Notes under the pieces: model-generated | What the model saw: only the letters and a program-made list of their open reading frames with translations | The model's database searches: none | What the model was told of the DNA's origin: nothing | DNA from: Symbioplanes lichenis | Lineage (GTDB): Bacteria > Actinomycetota > Actinomycetes > Mycobacteriales > Micromonosporaceae | Length of the DNA: 64,000 nt | Assembly (NCBI RefSeq): GCF_030709675.1 | Contig: NZ_JAUZQD010000004.1 | Span: 434,001-498,000 of the forward strand | Direction: 5' to 3' | Made by a program: the position numbers and the translations under genes | Part shown: one piece after another, positions 35,604 to 44,643 of the stretch | Layout of the letters: each line of letters begins with the position of its first letter | How positions within the stretch are numbered: the first letter of the stretch is position 1

Positions 35604-36612
35604 CGGAGCTCCTCCGGGAAGTCGCCACCCGCTTGACGTACAGGTTGACCAGGACGGCGAGCAGCAGCATCACGCCCAGGAACGCCTTGAACCAGTTCGG
35701 GTCCCAGCCCGCGTACACGATGCCCAGGCTGGTCATGCCGAAGATGAACGCGCCGATCGCCACGCCCGCCGCGTTGCCGAAGCCGCCGGTCAGCAGCGTC
35801 CCGCCGACCACCGCGGCGATGATGTAGAGGAACTCGTTGCCGACGCCGTTGCCGGCCTGCAGCGTGTTGAAGCGGAACAGCGTGTGCATGCCCGCGAACC
35901 ACGCCAGGAACGACACGGCCATGAACAGACCGATCTTGGTACGCACCACGGGCACACCGACCGCCCGGGCGCTGTCGGGCGCGCCGCCGACGGCGTAGAC
36001 CCAGTTGCCCGTACGCGTGCGGGTCAGGATCCACGCGGCCAGCGCGACGAACAGCACCCACCAGAACACCGTGATCCAGATCGTGCTGTCCCCGGCCCGG
36101 AAGCTGGACGAGAACACCGCGCCCAGCGAGTCCCACCCGGCGATCTGGCTGATGTCGGGGCTGGTGACCGAGCCGGTGACCAGCTTGGTGACGCCCAGGT
36201 TGGCCCCCTGGAGCACGAAGAAGGTGCCCAGCGTGATCAGGAAGCTGGGGATGCCGGTCCGCATCACCAGCCACCCGTTGAGGAAGCCGACGCCGAGGCA
36301 GAAGGCCAGCGACAGCAGCGCCCCGATCCACAGGTTGACGCCGAACCACCAGCAGAACTGCGAGGCGACCAGGCCGGCCGTGGTGACCATCACGCCGGCG
36401 GAGAGGTCGAACTCCCCGCCGATCATGAGCAGGCCGACGCCGACCGCGACGATGCCGATCGTCGACGCCTGGTAGAGCACCGTGAACAGCGACTGCGGCG
36501 TCCGGAAGGCCGGCGCCACGATCAGGAAGAAGAGGAAGATGACGACGGCCGCCACCAGCGCGCCCACCTCGGGGCGCGCCAGGAAGCGGGTGCTGAGAGC
36601 CCGGGAGCTCAC
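35593..36612 (-). CDS. Inositol/sugar ABC transporter permease
   Basis: 339-residue membrane permease of the BPD_transp_2 (RbsC-like) family with about ten TM helices. Typical phrases are [39 protein letters not shown] and [21 protein letters not shown]. The GTG start at 36612 overlaps the binding-protein stop (GTGA). One permease gene is present; it probably forms a homodimer. Confidence 0.92.
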   Translation of the reverse strand: MSSRALSTRFLARPEVGALVAAVVIFLFFLIVAPAFRTPQSLFTVLYQASTIGIVAVGVGLLMIGGEFDLSAGVMVTTAGLVASQFCWWFGVNLWIGALLSLAFCLGVGFLNGWLVMRTGIPSFLITLGTFFVLQGANLGVTKLVTGSVTSPDISQIAGWDSLGAVFSSSFRAGDSTIWITVFWWVLFVALAAWILTRTRTGNWVYAVGGAPDSARAVGVPVVRTKIGLFMAVSFLAWFAGMHTLFRFNTLQAGNGVGNEFLYIIAAVVGGTLLTGGFGNAAGVAIGAFIFGMTSLGIVYAGWDPNWFKAFLGVMLLLAVLVNLYVKRVATSRRSSDDL

Positions 36613-37604
36613 CGGGTGTTGTTCTTCACGAACGGCAGGATCGTGGCGATGTTCGCCTTGTCGACGAACGACGGCCCGGTCAGCACGGCCCGGCCGCCGC
36701 CGATGTCGTTGCCGTTCTTCAGGTAGAGGTAGAGCGAGCTGACGGCCAGGTAGCCCTGGGCGTACGGCTGCTGGTCGATGCTGAACTCGATCTTGCCGTC
36801 CTGGACCTGCTGCGCGACCTGCGCGTCGAGGTCGAAGGTCGCCACCTTGGCGGTGCTGGACGCCTGCTCCTGGGCCTTGATCGTGTCGAGCGCCACCTGC
36901 GAGTTGAGCGTGATGACGTAGTCGATGGTCTTGTCCTGGGCCAGCTTGGCCTGGATCGTCGACGTGACGGCCGCGTCGTCGGCCCCGTTGACCTGGATGT
37001 TCTCCGTGCCGGGGACCTTGCCCTTGACGCCGGCGCAGCGGGCCTCGAGGGAGACCGAGCCCTGCTGGTGGATCACGCAGAGCGGGTGCTTCGCCCCGGC
37101 CGCGGCGATCCGCTCGCCGGCGCTCTCGCCCGCGACGGTGTCGTCGGAGCCGAAGTACATGAGCGCGCCGAGCTGCTTGTACTGCTCGATGCCGGCGTTG
37201 AGGCCCACCACCGGAATCTTGGCCGCGGTGGCCGCCTTGACCGAGCCCGCGAGGGCGTCCGGGGTCACCAGCGTGGTGGCGATGCCGCTGACCTTCGAGT
37301 CCACCGCGCTCTGGATGAGCTGCGCCTGCTTGCCGGCGTCCGGGTCGTTGGAGTACTTGAGGATGACGCCCTCGTCCTTGGCCGCCTGCTCGGCGCCGGC
37401 CTTGACCTTGTCCCAGAAGGCGTCGCCGGGCGTCTCGTGGGTGACGAAGGCGATCGTGTAGCCCGAGGCGCCCGGGGCGTTGCCGCCCCCGGAGTCGCTC
37501 TCGTCGGTTTTCTCTCTGCCGCCTCCGCTGCACGCGGTGACCCCGAGGGCCACGACCGTGGCCAGGGCAAGCAGCCGGACACCGCGGGTGCGGGTCGCGT
37601 TCAT
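36609..37604 (-). CDS. Inositol/sugar ABC transporter substrate-binding lipoprotein
   Basis: 331-residue lipoprotein of the periplasmic-binding protein type 1 class (RbsB-like). Signal peptide with lipobox VTAC at Cys25, a Gly/Ser/Asp-rich linker, then two lobes: YTIAFVTHETPGDAFWDKV at the first beta strand, GIATTLVTPDAL, and VNGADDAAVTSTIQAKLAQD. First gene of the transporter trio, 58 bases after iolD, so it may have its own promoter or mRNA processing to raise its level. Ligand inferred as inositol from context. Confidence 0.9.
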   Translation of the reverse strand: MNATRTRGVRLLALATVVALGVTACSGGGREKTDESDSGGGNAPGASGYTIAFVTHETPGDAFWDKVKAGAEQAAKDEGVILKYSNDPDAGKQAQLIQSAVDSKVSGIATTLVTPDALAGSVKAATAAKIPVVGLNAGIEQYKQLGALMYFGSDDTVAGESAGERIAAAGAKHPLCVIHQQGSVSLEARCAGVKGKVPGTENIQVNGADDAAVTSTIQAKLAQDKTIDYVITLNSQVALDTIKAQEQASSTAKVATFDLDAQVAQQVQDGKIEFSIDQQPYAQGYLAVSSLYLYLKNGNDIGGGRAVLTGPSFVDKANIATILPFVKNNTR

Positions 37605-37662
37605 GGGGACCTCCGGGGAAGTTCAGGACGGGATGACCTTGGGGAGTGTAGATGCCCGGCGG

Positions 37663-39501
37663 TCAGAGGTATGCGCGCTGGTCACGCTTGGCCCGCTCGT
37701 ACGCCTCCCGCGCCGCTGTGGTGCTCTCCAGCGCCGCCACGGCGGCCACCGGCACGTCCCACCACGACTCGGAGGACGGCACCGGCGACCGCGGGTCGGT
37801 CTCGATGTGCACGACCGTGAGCCGGTCGTTGGCGCGGGCCCGTTTCAGGCCCTCGACCAGGTCGGCGATCGTCCGGCAGCGGATGACCGCGGCGCCGAGG
37901 CTCTCCGCGTTGGCCGCCAGGTCCACGGGCAGGTAGCCGCCGTCGTAGTCCTCCTCGAGCCCCCGGTAGCGGTAGCTCGTCCCGAACCGCTGCGACCCCA
38001 CCGACTCGCTCAGCGCCCCGATCGACGCGAAGCCGTGGTTCTGCACGAGCACGATGACGAGCTTCACACCCTCGGCGACGGCGGTGACGATCTCCTGCGC
38101 CATCATCAGGTACGACCCGTCGCCCACCAGCGCGAACACCTCGCGGCCGGGGTCGGCGAGCTTGATCCCGAGCGCCCCGGCGACCTCGAAGCCCATGCAC
38201 GAGTAGCCGTACTCGACGTGATATTGCTTCGGGTCCCGCGCGCGCCACAGGAGTTGCAGATCACCGGGCATGCTGCCGGCCGCCTGCACGACGACGTTCC
38301 GCTCACCGCACGCCTCGTTGACCGCGCCGAGCACCTCGCTCTGCGCGGGCAGGGGTCCGTGCCCGAGACGAAAAGCCTTGTCGACGGTACGCGTCCAGCC
38401 CGCGACCGCCTCCGCCCACGTGTTCTCGACCGTGAAGCCGCCGAGCGCTGACAGCCCCTCGCGGGCGTCCGCGATCAGGGCCGTCGCGCCGAGCTTGTGC
38501 GCGTCGAAGGAGGCCACGTTGAGATTGACAAACCGGGCGTCCGCCGCGAAAGCGGTCGACGACGCGGTCGTGAAGTCGCTGTACCGGGTTCCGACGCCCA
38601 GGATCACGTCGGCCTCCCGGGCCAGCCGGTTGGCGACCGGGGTGCCCGTGGCGCCCACTCCCCCGACGGCACTCGGGTGGTCCCACGGGATCGCGCCCTT
38701 GCCGGCCTGCGTGTCGGCGACCGGGATGCCGGTGCGGCCGGCGAAGTCGATCAACGCCTCGGAGGCGCCCGAGTAGATCACTCCGCCGCCGGCGATGAGC
38801 AGCGGGCGGCGAGCGGTTGCGAGCACCGCCGAGGCGCGCGCCAGGGCCGCCGGCTCGGGCACCGGGCGGGCCACATGCCACACGCGCTTGGCGAACAACG
38901 CGGGCGGGAAGTCGTACGCCTCGGTCTGCACGTCCTGGGGCAGGCAGAGGGTGACCGCCCCCGTCTCGGCCGGGTCGAACAGGACCCGCACAGCGCGCAG
39001 CAGGGCGGACGGGAGCTGTTCGGGGCGCCAGACGCGGTCGAAGAACTTCGACAGCGGGCGGAACGCGTCGTTGACCGACGTGTCGCCCGAGCCCGGCTGC
39101 TCCAGCTCCTGCAGCACCGGCGGCGCCACGCGCGTCGCGAAGACGTCGCTGGGCAGCAGCAGGACCGGCAACCGGTTGACAGTCGCCAGCGCGGCCCCGG
39201 TCAGCATGTTGGTCGAGCCGGGCCCGATCGAGGCCGTGCACGCGTACGCGGAAAGCCGGTCCCGCATCTTGGCGAAACCGGCCGCGATGTGGACCATGGC
39301 CTGCTCGTTGCGGGCCAGGTGATAGGGCAGATCCGCCTCGCCCGTGCGCTGGGCCTGGAGCAGCGCCTGGCCGATCCCGGCGACGTTGCCGTGCCCGAAG
39401 ATGCCCCACACACCGGGGATCGCCCGCTGCTCGATGCCGTCGCGCTCGGTCCACTGGTTCGCCAGGAACCGCACCACGGCCTGCGCGACGGTCAGCCTCA
39501 C
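37663..39501 (-). CDS. iolD: 3D-(3,5/4)-trihydroxycyclohexane-1,2-dione hydrolase
   Basis: 612-residue thiamine-diphosphate enzyme that opens the ring of trihydroxycyclohexanedione in inositol breakdown. The catalytic Glu of the ThDP family lies in the HLARNEQAMVHIA segment, IFGHGNVAGIG is typical of IolD, and the cofactor motif GDGSYLMMAQEIVTA...VQNHG occupies ~440-480. GTG at 39501 has GAGAGGAGACGACC upstream and overlaps the iolB stop (GTGA). Length and order agree with the family. Confidence 0.95.
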   Translation of the reverse strand: MRLTVAQAVVRFLANQWTERDGIEQRAIPGVWGIFGHGNVAGIGQALLQAQRTGEADLPYHLARNEQAMVHIAAGFAKMRDRLSAYACTASIGPGSTNMLTGAALATVNRLPVLLLPSDVFATRVAPPVLQELEQPGSGDTSVNDAFRPLSKFFDRVWRPEQLPSALLRAVRVLFDPAETGAVTLCLPQDVQTEAYDFPPALFAKRVWHVARPVPEPAALARASAVLATARRPLLIAGGGVIYSGASEALIDFAGRTGIPVADTQAGKGAIPWDHPSAVGGVGATGTPVANRLAREADVILGVGTRYSDFTTASSTAFAADARFVNLNVASFDAHKLGATALIADAREGLSALGGFTVENTWAEAVAGWTRTVDKAFRLGHGPLPAQSEVLGAVNEACGERNVVVQAAGSMPGDLQLLWRARDPKQYHVEYGYSCMGFEVAGALGIKLADPGREVFALVGDGSYLMMAQEIVTAVAEGVKLVIVLVQNHGFASIGALSESVGSQRFGTSYRYRGLEEDYDGGYLPVDLAANAESLGAAVIRCRTIADLVEGLKRARANDRLTVVHIETDPRSPVPSSESWWDVPVAAVAALESTTAAREAYERAKRDQRAYL

Positions 39502-40409
39502 GGTCGTCTCCTCTCCCGGGCCGACGTCAGCGGCAGCCGCTCGTCGACCTCCTGCCGGCTCCACGAGCTCCGCACCCACGCGTGCGCCGGGTCGTCGGAG
39601 AACAGCCAGCGGCGCTCGCCGGCCCCCGCCATCACGTTCAGGTAGTACAGGTCGTAGCCGGGCGCGGCCATCGACGGGCCGTGCCAGCCGTGCGGGATCA
39701 GCACCGTGTCGCCGCTGCGGACCTCGGCGCAGACGTCGATCGGGCGGCCCGGGTGGCCGTACACCCGCTGGAAGCCGGACCCGGCCGTGCCCGCCGGCGA
39801 GCCGCCCACCTCGAAGTAGTAGATCTCCTCGAGCGCGTTCTCGCCCTCGCCCTCCTCGTCGTGCTTGTGCGGCGGCCACGACGACCAGTTGCCGCCGGGC
39901 GTCAGCACCTCGACCGCGATGAGCCGGTCCGCCTCGAACGACTCCGGCGTGCAGAAGTTGTTGACCTGCCGGCTGGCCTGCCCGGCGCCGCGCAGCTCGA
40001 CCGGGACCTGCTCGGCGGGCCCGTAGCGGAACGGCAGGCCCGGCCGCGCCCGCGCACTGGGCAGCGCGAACCGCCCGCCGTTGCCGGCCCGCACGGTCAC
40101 CGAGGTGCCCGGCGGCACATAGGCGAAATCGGTCACCCGGGTGAACACCGAGCGCCGGCCGGTCAGCGTGAGCCGCTCGTCGTCGCAGGTCACGTCGCAG
40201 CCGCCGGAGAGCGGCAGCACGATCATCTCGTCGTCGCCGGTCGGGAAGCTGACCCGCTGGCCGATGCCGAGCTCGAGCACGCGCAGCCCGCTGTAGCCCC
40301 AGCCGGCGCTCTCCGGGGTCACCGCCGGATCGAACGGCCCGGCCACCCCGTCGCCGCGGCGCAGGACATTGCTCCGGCTCTTGTTCACCGCTGGCTCACT
40401 TTGGTTCAC
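39498..40409 (-). CDS. iolB: 5-deoxy-glucuronate isomerase
   Basis: 303-residue double-cupin isomerase that converts 5-deoxy-glucuronate to 5-dehydro-2-deoxygluconate. Metal-binding His residues are in WPPHKHDEEGEG and IPHGWHGPSMAAPGYDLYYLNV, both family hallmarks. The GTG start overlaps the stop of the upstream gene (GTGA); a second GTG nine codons later is possible. Coupled at both ends, so expression is tied to IolD and the Cgl0159-like protein. Confidence 0.94.
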   Translation of the reverse strand: MNQSEPAVNKSRSNVLRRGDGVAGPFDPAVTPESAGWGYSGLRVLELGIGQRVSFPTGDDEMIVLPLSGGCDVTCDDERLTLTGRRSVFTRVTDFAYVPPGTSVTVRAGNGGRFALPSARARPGLPFRYGPAEQVPVELRGAGQASRQVNNFCTPESFEADRLIAVEVLTPGGNWSSWPPHKHDEEGEGENALEEIYYFEVGGSPAGTAGSGFQRVYGHPGRPIDVCAEVRSGDTVLIPHGWHGPSMAAPGYDLYYLNVMAGAGERRWLFSDDPAHAWVRSSWSRQEVDERLPLTSARERRRP

Positions 40410-41275
40410 AGCAGACTCACCGCCCGGTCGACCGCCGCCGCGACGTCGCCGCCGGGCGGGAACAGCAGGCTGCGCCCGACCACGAGCCCCTGAACGCCCC
40501 TGTTCGCGAGCCCCTTGGCCCACCCCGCGTAGACGGCGTCGGCGTCCGCACCGACCTCCCCACCCAGGAGCAGGACCGGCAGGGTGGTCGCGGCCAGCAC
40601 GCGGTCCAGGTCCGGGACAACGGGCAGCTTCAGCCAGGTGTACGCCGACGTGGTCCCGAGCCCGGCGGCCACCGACACGGCCCGGACCATCGCGTCCGCC
40701 GTCAGCTCCGTGCGCAGCCGGCCCTCGTCCCGGTACGCGAGGAAGGGCTCGACCATCGCCATCAGCCGCTGCTCCGCCAGGGCGCTCACGGCCGCCGCGC
40801 AGCTCTGCAACGTGTCCGCGGTCGCCGCGTCCGAGTAGTCCAGCCGCAGCAGCATCTTCCCGCCCTCGAACCCGGCCGCGGCGAGACTGCGGGCGTCGTA
40901 CCCGGTGAAGCGGTCGTCCACCTCGAAGGCCGCCCCGGCGAGCCCGCCCCGGTTCATCGAACCGAGCACGACCTTGTCGTCGAGCGCCCCGAGCAGCAGC
41001 AGGTCCTCGAGAATGTCAGGACTGCCCAGCACGCCGTTGACCCCGGGCCGGCCCAGCGCGATCCGCAGCCGATGGAGTAGGTCCGCCCGATTCCCCATGG
41101 CGAACCGATCCGGACCGGCCGCCAGCGCCCCCCGAGCCGGATGATCCGCCGCAATGATCATCAACCGCCCGTGCCCGCCCCGCCAGGACACCGGCCGCCG
41201 CCGCTCCCGCGCCGCGGCGGCAACCGCATCCGGCCGATCAGCCCGCACCGCGGCGATCTCATGCACCTCGAGCAT
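40406..41275 (-). CDS. Cgl0159-family (beta/alpha)8 aldolase-like protein of inositol operons
   Basis: 289-residue TIM-barrel protein that accompanies inositol genes in actinobacteria and is often annotated as a deoxyribose-phosphate aldolase. Barrel strands are visible as LMIIAADHPARGAL, KMLLRLDY, YTWLKLPVV and TLPVLLLGGEV; a Lys on a late strand (WLKLP) could be the Schiff-base residue. It might do the IolJ aldolase step. ATG 41275 chosen over 41299 because GGGGGAACG lies directly upstream. First gene of the operon; iolC, which usually neighbours it, is absent. Confidence 0.82.
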   Translation of the reverse strand: MLEVHEIAAVRADRPDAVAAAARERRRPVSWRGGHGRLMIIAADHPARGALAAGPDRFAMGNRADLLHRLRIALGRPGVNGVLGSPDILEDLLLLGALDDKVVLGSMNRGGLAGAAFEVDDRFTGYDARSLAAAGFEGGKMLLRLDYSDAATADTLQSCAAAVSALAEQRLMAMVEPFLAYRDEGRLRTELTADAMVRAVSVAAGLGTTSAYTWLKLPVVPDLDRVLAATTLPVLLLGGEVGADADAVYAGWAKGLANRGVQGLVVGRSLLFPPGGDVAAAVDRAVSLL

Positions 41276-41540
41276 CGTTCCCCCTGGTTGGTGAGCCATG
41301 GGAATTCGCCTCGATGTAATAACGGCAATGCGACGAGGTCAATACACCGGGCGATCGGCAGCCGCTGCGGATGATCCTTCCAGCATCCTCGGACGGCGAC
41401 CGGACAGCACGAAGGCAGACCGCGGATATGTGCCGAACGGGCGCGGTCGTCCGAACTTCCCTGTCCACTATGCTGCACTTACCGACGGACCAGGAATCGG
41501 TCCCGCAGCACGGGCGCCCGCACGCAGGACAGAGGTACCT

Positions 41541-42431
41541 ATGGCAAGCAGTCTCGACCCGATGGTGCAGCGTCGGCGCCTGCGCGTGGAGCTGCGGAAG
41601 GCCCGCGAGGCCGCCAGGTTGTCCCAGAAGGACGTAGCCCCTGAGATGGACTGGTCGCTGTCCAAGCTGATCAGGATCGAAACGGGTGCGGTAGCTATTT
41701 CGATCAACGACCTTCGAGTGTTGCTGCAGCTGTACGGAATCACCGATCAAGCCAGGATCGACACCTTGGTCGGCATGGCTCGGGCAGCGCGGGAACCCGC
41801 TTGGTGGTTCCCCTATCGCGACAGACTCTCCACGGAGTTCGCCACCATGCTGAGTTACGAGTCGGCAGCGTCGATCATCCGAAACTTCCAACCTCTCCTG
41901 ATGCCAGGCCTGCTCCAGACGGAAGAGTATGCCCGGGCCACCCTGGCGGAGATGGTGCCGCCGCTGGCGCCCGATCCCACGCTCCTCGGCCAGCTGGACA
42001 ACCTTGTCGAACTCCGGCTCGAGCGCCAGGAGCGGCTCAGCTCGCGGACCGACCCGCCGAAATTGTTCTTCGCCTTGGACGAGGCAGTGCTCTACCGCTG
42101 GGTCGGCGGGCCCGACGTGATGCGGCGGCAGCTGGAGCGCCTCAAGGACGCCCTCACTGAGACCAGGACAACGCTGTGGATCGTTCCCTTCAGCGAGGGT
42201 CTCTATCAGCGGATGCGCGGGGCCTACATGCTGTTGGAGCTTCCCACGACCGAGGAGAACGAGGACGTCCTCTACATCGAGGACTTCCGCGGTGAGTTCC
42301 TGATCAAGGATGACCTTCAGGAGACCGCCGTCTACCTGGAGGCGTTCTGGAGGATTGAGCAGATCGCCTGGAAAAACGAGAAGGCCGTGACCTTGGTCGA
42401 CCGAGCTCTCGCCACTCTTGATCAAGCCTGA
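41541..42431 (+). CDS. XRE-family regulator with DUF5753 domain
   Basis: 296-residue helix-turn-helix protein of the large actinobacterial XRE/DUF5753 family (BldB/WhiJ-type systems). HTH at ~12-65 (LRKAREAARLSQKDVAPEMD ... LSKLIRIETGA), then the conserved IRNFQPLLMPGLLQTEEYAR linking to the ~180-residue DUF5753 region. Such regulators act with the small DUF397 protein encoded next to them, here convergent at 42510. GC and GC3 are clearly lower than in the inositol operon. Divergent from that operon, but there is no reason to think it controls inositol genes. Confidence 0.9.
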   Translation: MASSLDPMVQRRRLRVELRKAREAARLSQKDVAPEMDWSLSKLIRIETGAVAISINDLRVLLQLYGITDQARIDTLVGMARAAREPAWWFPYRDRLSTEFATMLSYESAASIIRNFQPLLMPGLLQTEEYARATLAEMVPPLAPDPTLLGQLDNLVELRLERQERLSSRTDPPKLFFALDEAVLYRWVGGPDVMRRQLERLKDALTETRTTLWIVPFSEGLYQRMRGAYMLLELPTTEENEDVLYIEDFRGEFLIKDDLQETAVYLEAFWRIEQIAWKNEKAVTLVDRALATLDQA

Positions 42432-42452
42432 TGCCTCTTCCACCGAAGATCA

Positions 42453-42487
42453 CCGACGGCACCCAGCAACCTCCCGGGTGCCGTCGG
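42453..42487. terminator. Bidirectional hairpin between convergent XRE and DUF397 genes
   Basis: Perfect 12-bp stem (42453-42464 with 42476-42487, core CGACGGCACCC) and an 11-base loop, placed 21 bases after the XRE stop and 22 bases from the DUF397 stop. No T-tract, consistent with other actinobacterial bidirectional terminators. Confidence 0.75.
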
Positions 42488-42509
42488 GACACATCGGTGC
42501 CGGACGCCG

Positions 42510-42716
42510 TTACGCCGGCAGGTTGAACTCCCCGTCGTGCACGCCGCCCACGAAAGCAGCCCATTCGTTGCGGGTAAAGGTGAGCACCGGGCCCTCGCCG
42601 GCGGCTTTCGTGTCACGGACCAGAACGGCCGCCTGCTCGGCCTGATACGAGACCTCGACACAATCGCCCTGTGCGCTGCGCATACTCTTGCGCCACTCGG
42701 CGCCGAGTGGATTCAT
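42510..42716 (-). CDS. DUF397-domain small protein, partner of the XRE regulator
   Basis: 68-residue protein with the DUF397 hallmarks: WRKSMRSAQGDCVEVSY near the start, AVLVRDTKA in the middle and LTFTRNEWAAFVGGVHDGEF near the end. Members act with XRE/DUF5753 regulators, often as antagonists or antitoxin-like partners in development and antibiotic regulation. Its gene is convergent to the XRE gene, sharing the terminator between them. ATG start at 42716; the ribosome binding site is weak. Confidence 0.92.
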   Translation of the reverse strand: MNPLGAEWRKSMRSAQGDCVEVSYQAEQAAVLVRDTKAAGEGPVLTFTRNEWAAFVGGVHDGEFNLPA

Positions 42717-43413
42717 TGCTGATCACCCATACATTAGTAGTGTGAAAAATACCGTGTAGACGACAATACGCGCAACGGGCGAGCCCTGTAACGCAATTGA
42801 CCGGAGAAACGTAGCAGCACGGGCTACCGAAGTCCATTAACTACAGTCGCAAGTCGAAAATTAACCACAGCCGTCGGCTGCGGAGACGGAACAGTACGAC
42901 TGCCAGATACCAGGATGACATGTAGCAGGTTGCCCTCGGCAGATCGCGCATGCCAGTCCGATCACCGCACTTCGCGCACCTACAAGTCGCTGACCTCATC
43001 TTGCCCGCAGCAGCAGGCCACCTACCTGCCCACCATCCGCGCCGCGACGGCTCGCGGTCGGTTCGGAAGCAAGCCGACGGAGTCACCCTGCCGCACGTCA
43101 AATGGTTCCTCCCGGGCGGCCGGAAGTCAGACCGCTACACAGCAGGCAGATACTTGGCAATTAAGCATGGCATCTCGCATACTGGTTCCGGATCCACTGT
43201 CTGATGCGATCACGACAGTGCCTCAAGGGCCGGGGCGGCTACCCCGGACCGGGCCGGATTGTCTGTTTCAACGACGGACAATCCGGCTTTTTGTCTCACT
43301 GCGGCGGTCGGCGCTAGGCAACCATCCAGCTCATGGGGCAGACTAATCGCAAGAACGCAATTCAATCCGGATCACGAACAAATGATCCTGCCGAGTGAAG
43401 GGAGGTGAAAAAG
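42717..43413. other. Low-GC intergenic stretch upstream of DUF397
   Basis: About 700 bases without a supported gene and with clearly lower GC. It contains the DUF397 promoter region (AT-rich at 42720-42790), and a plus-strand intrinsic terminator at 43253-43292. That terminator implies an unassigned plus-strand transcript, perhaps a small RNA or a weak frame at 42950-43204 that lacks a ribosome binding site. Confidence 0.5.
43253..43292 (+). terminator. Classical Rho-independent terminator with T5 tract
   Basis: Perfect 11-bp stem (43253-43263 with 43277-43287, GCCGGATTGTC), 13-base loop, followed by TTTTT. Immediately upstream is a second hairpin (43230-43247, CCGGGG/CCCCGG). No gene with a good start ends just before it. 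Confidence 0.85.
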
Positions 43414-43563
43414 ATGAAAGCGGATATGGCCGACGTCGTGCGCGAGGCAATTCGATCATGGCCGGCGACATTCAGGCTGTGCTTGATCATCGTGGTAGCC
43501 GCCACGGTCGCGCTGTACTTCTATCTGATGGGCGTGCCAGTCCTGCCTGGTCTCATGAGGTAG
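43414..43563 (+). CDS. Small single-pass membrane protein (49 aa)
   Basis: 49-residue protein (MKADMADVVREAIRSWPATF then hydrophobic LCLIIVVAATVALYFYLMGV and a short tail). A full Shine-Dalgarno, GGGAGGTG, lies about six bases upstream of ATG 43414, the strongest in the window. One TM helix at ~21-40 with an amphipathic N-terminal helix. Not recognised; similar tiny membrane proteins occur beside XRE/DUF397 genes in actinobacteria, and a toxin- or regulator-like role is possible but unsupported. It follows the terminator at 43253, so it has its own promoter. Confidence 0.7.
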   Translation: MKADMADVVREAIRSWPATFRLCLIIVVAATVALYFYLMGVPVLPGLMR

Positions 43564-43819
43564 TGGATCCAGGACGCCCTCGAGCCGCTCAGCTCGGGGG
43601 CGCTCCCCGTCTTCACCCTGATTCCACCGGCTTGGAGCCGGGTAACCCCCCTGCCGGAGCCGCACCTCCACACGGACGGGGGCGATGCCGGCCGGATCAC
43701 CGCCGGAGGGCTTCCCGGCGCTGCTGACCGCGGTTTCGGTCTTGCCGTTGTCCCCAACACTGATGTGGCGGCCGGGCGGGCAATACCCCGAAGCGGAAAT
43801 GAATCGACATCGGCGGCGG

Positions 43820-44590
43820 TCAGGCGACGACGAAGGAGCGCTTGGAGAGGCCCATCCAGAAGCCGTCGATCGGCTGGTCGGCGGGCTGCTCAGGGTTGCT
43901 CGACGCGCCCAGGGTCAGGAACATCGGGGCGAAGTGCTCGATCGTCGGGTGGGCGTAGGGCATGCCCGGGGCCCGGCGGCGGAAGTCGGCCAGTTCGTCG
44001 ACCGCGCCGCGGGACAGGGTGTCGGCGGCCCAGGCGTCGAAGTCGCGCGACCAGCCCGGGGCGGCGGCGTCCGGGCGCCAGTCGCGCAGGAAGGGCAGCC
44101 CGTGCGTCGTGAAGCCGGAGCCGACGATCAGGACGCCCTCCTCGCGCAGCGGCGCCAGCCGGCGGCCCAGGTCGAGCAAGCGGTCCGGTTCCAAGGTGGG
44201 CAGGGACATCTGGAGGACGGGGATGTCGGCGTCCGGGTACATGACCGTCAGCGGCACGTAGGCGCCGTGGTCGAGCCCGCGGTTCGTCCGGGCCACGTGC
44301 TCGTTGTCGGGCATGAGCTTCTGGATCCGGTCGGCGAGCGCCGGTGCGCCGGGCGCCCGGTATTCCACCTCGTAGTACTTGCGCGCGAAGCCGCCGAAGT
44401 CGTACACCAGCGGCACCGGCTCCGTCGCGCCGAGCATCAGGGGTGCGGACTCCCAGTGGGCCGAGGCCATGAGGATCGCCCGGGGCCGCGGCAGGCCGGC
44501 CGTCAGCTCCCGCAGCTGGGCGACCCAGGCCGGGCTGTCGACGAGCGGCGGGGCGCCGTGGCTGAGGAAGAGCGCGGGCATGGTGCTCAA
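43820..44590 (-). CDS. Class III extradiol ring-cleavage dioxygenase (DODA/YgiD type)
   Basis: 256-residue LigB-fold dioxygenase. Metal-site residues are His11 (FLSHGAPPL) and His45 (MASAHWES); further conserved His in NRGLDHGAYVPL and GSGFTTHGLPFL. Family members open aromatic diols such as DOPA. A TTG at 44590 is preferred as start because GGAGG lies five bases before it; ATG three codons later is an alternative. A palindrome at 44608-44623 lies just upstream and may be the operator. Substrate unknown. Confidence 0.88.
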   Translation of the reverse strand: MSTMPALFLSHGAPPLVDSPAWVAQLRELTAGLPRPRAILMASAHWESAPLMLGATEPVPLVYDFGGFARKYYEVEYRAPGAPALADRIQKLMPDNEHVARTNRGLDHGAYVPLTVMYPDADIPVLQMSLPTLEPDRLLDLGRRLAPLREEGVLIVGSGFTTHGLPFLRDWRPDAAAPGWSRDFDAWAADTLSRGAVDELADFRRRAPGMPYAHPTIEHFAPMFLTLGASSNPEQPADQPIDGFWMGLSKRSFVVA

Positions 44591-44607
44591 GACGGCCTCC
44601 GGGCGAG

Positions 44608-44623
44608 GGTTGAAACTTCAACC
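44608..44623. promoter_or_regulatory. Palindromic operator candidate upstream of the dioxygenase
   Basis: GGTTGAA-AC-TTCAACC: 7-bp perfect inverted repeat with 2-bp centre, 18 bases before the TTG start of the dioxygenase gene. Paired TTGAA/TTCAA half-sites are bound by MarR-type regulators, which often control such dioxygenases; no MarR gene is visible in this window, so the regulator is unknown. Confidence 0.55.
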
Positions 44624-44643
44624 AAACAACCCCACCGTACGCC

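Noticed and set aside
42950..43204. 84-codon plus-strand frame ending before the terminator at 43253
   Set aside because: No ribosome binding site, codon use unlike neighbours and no recognisable domain; a small RNA is equally likely.
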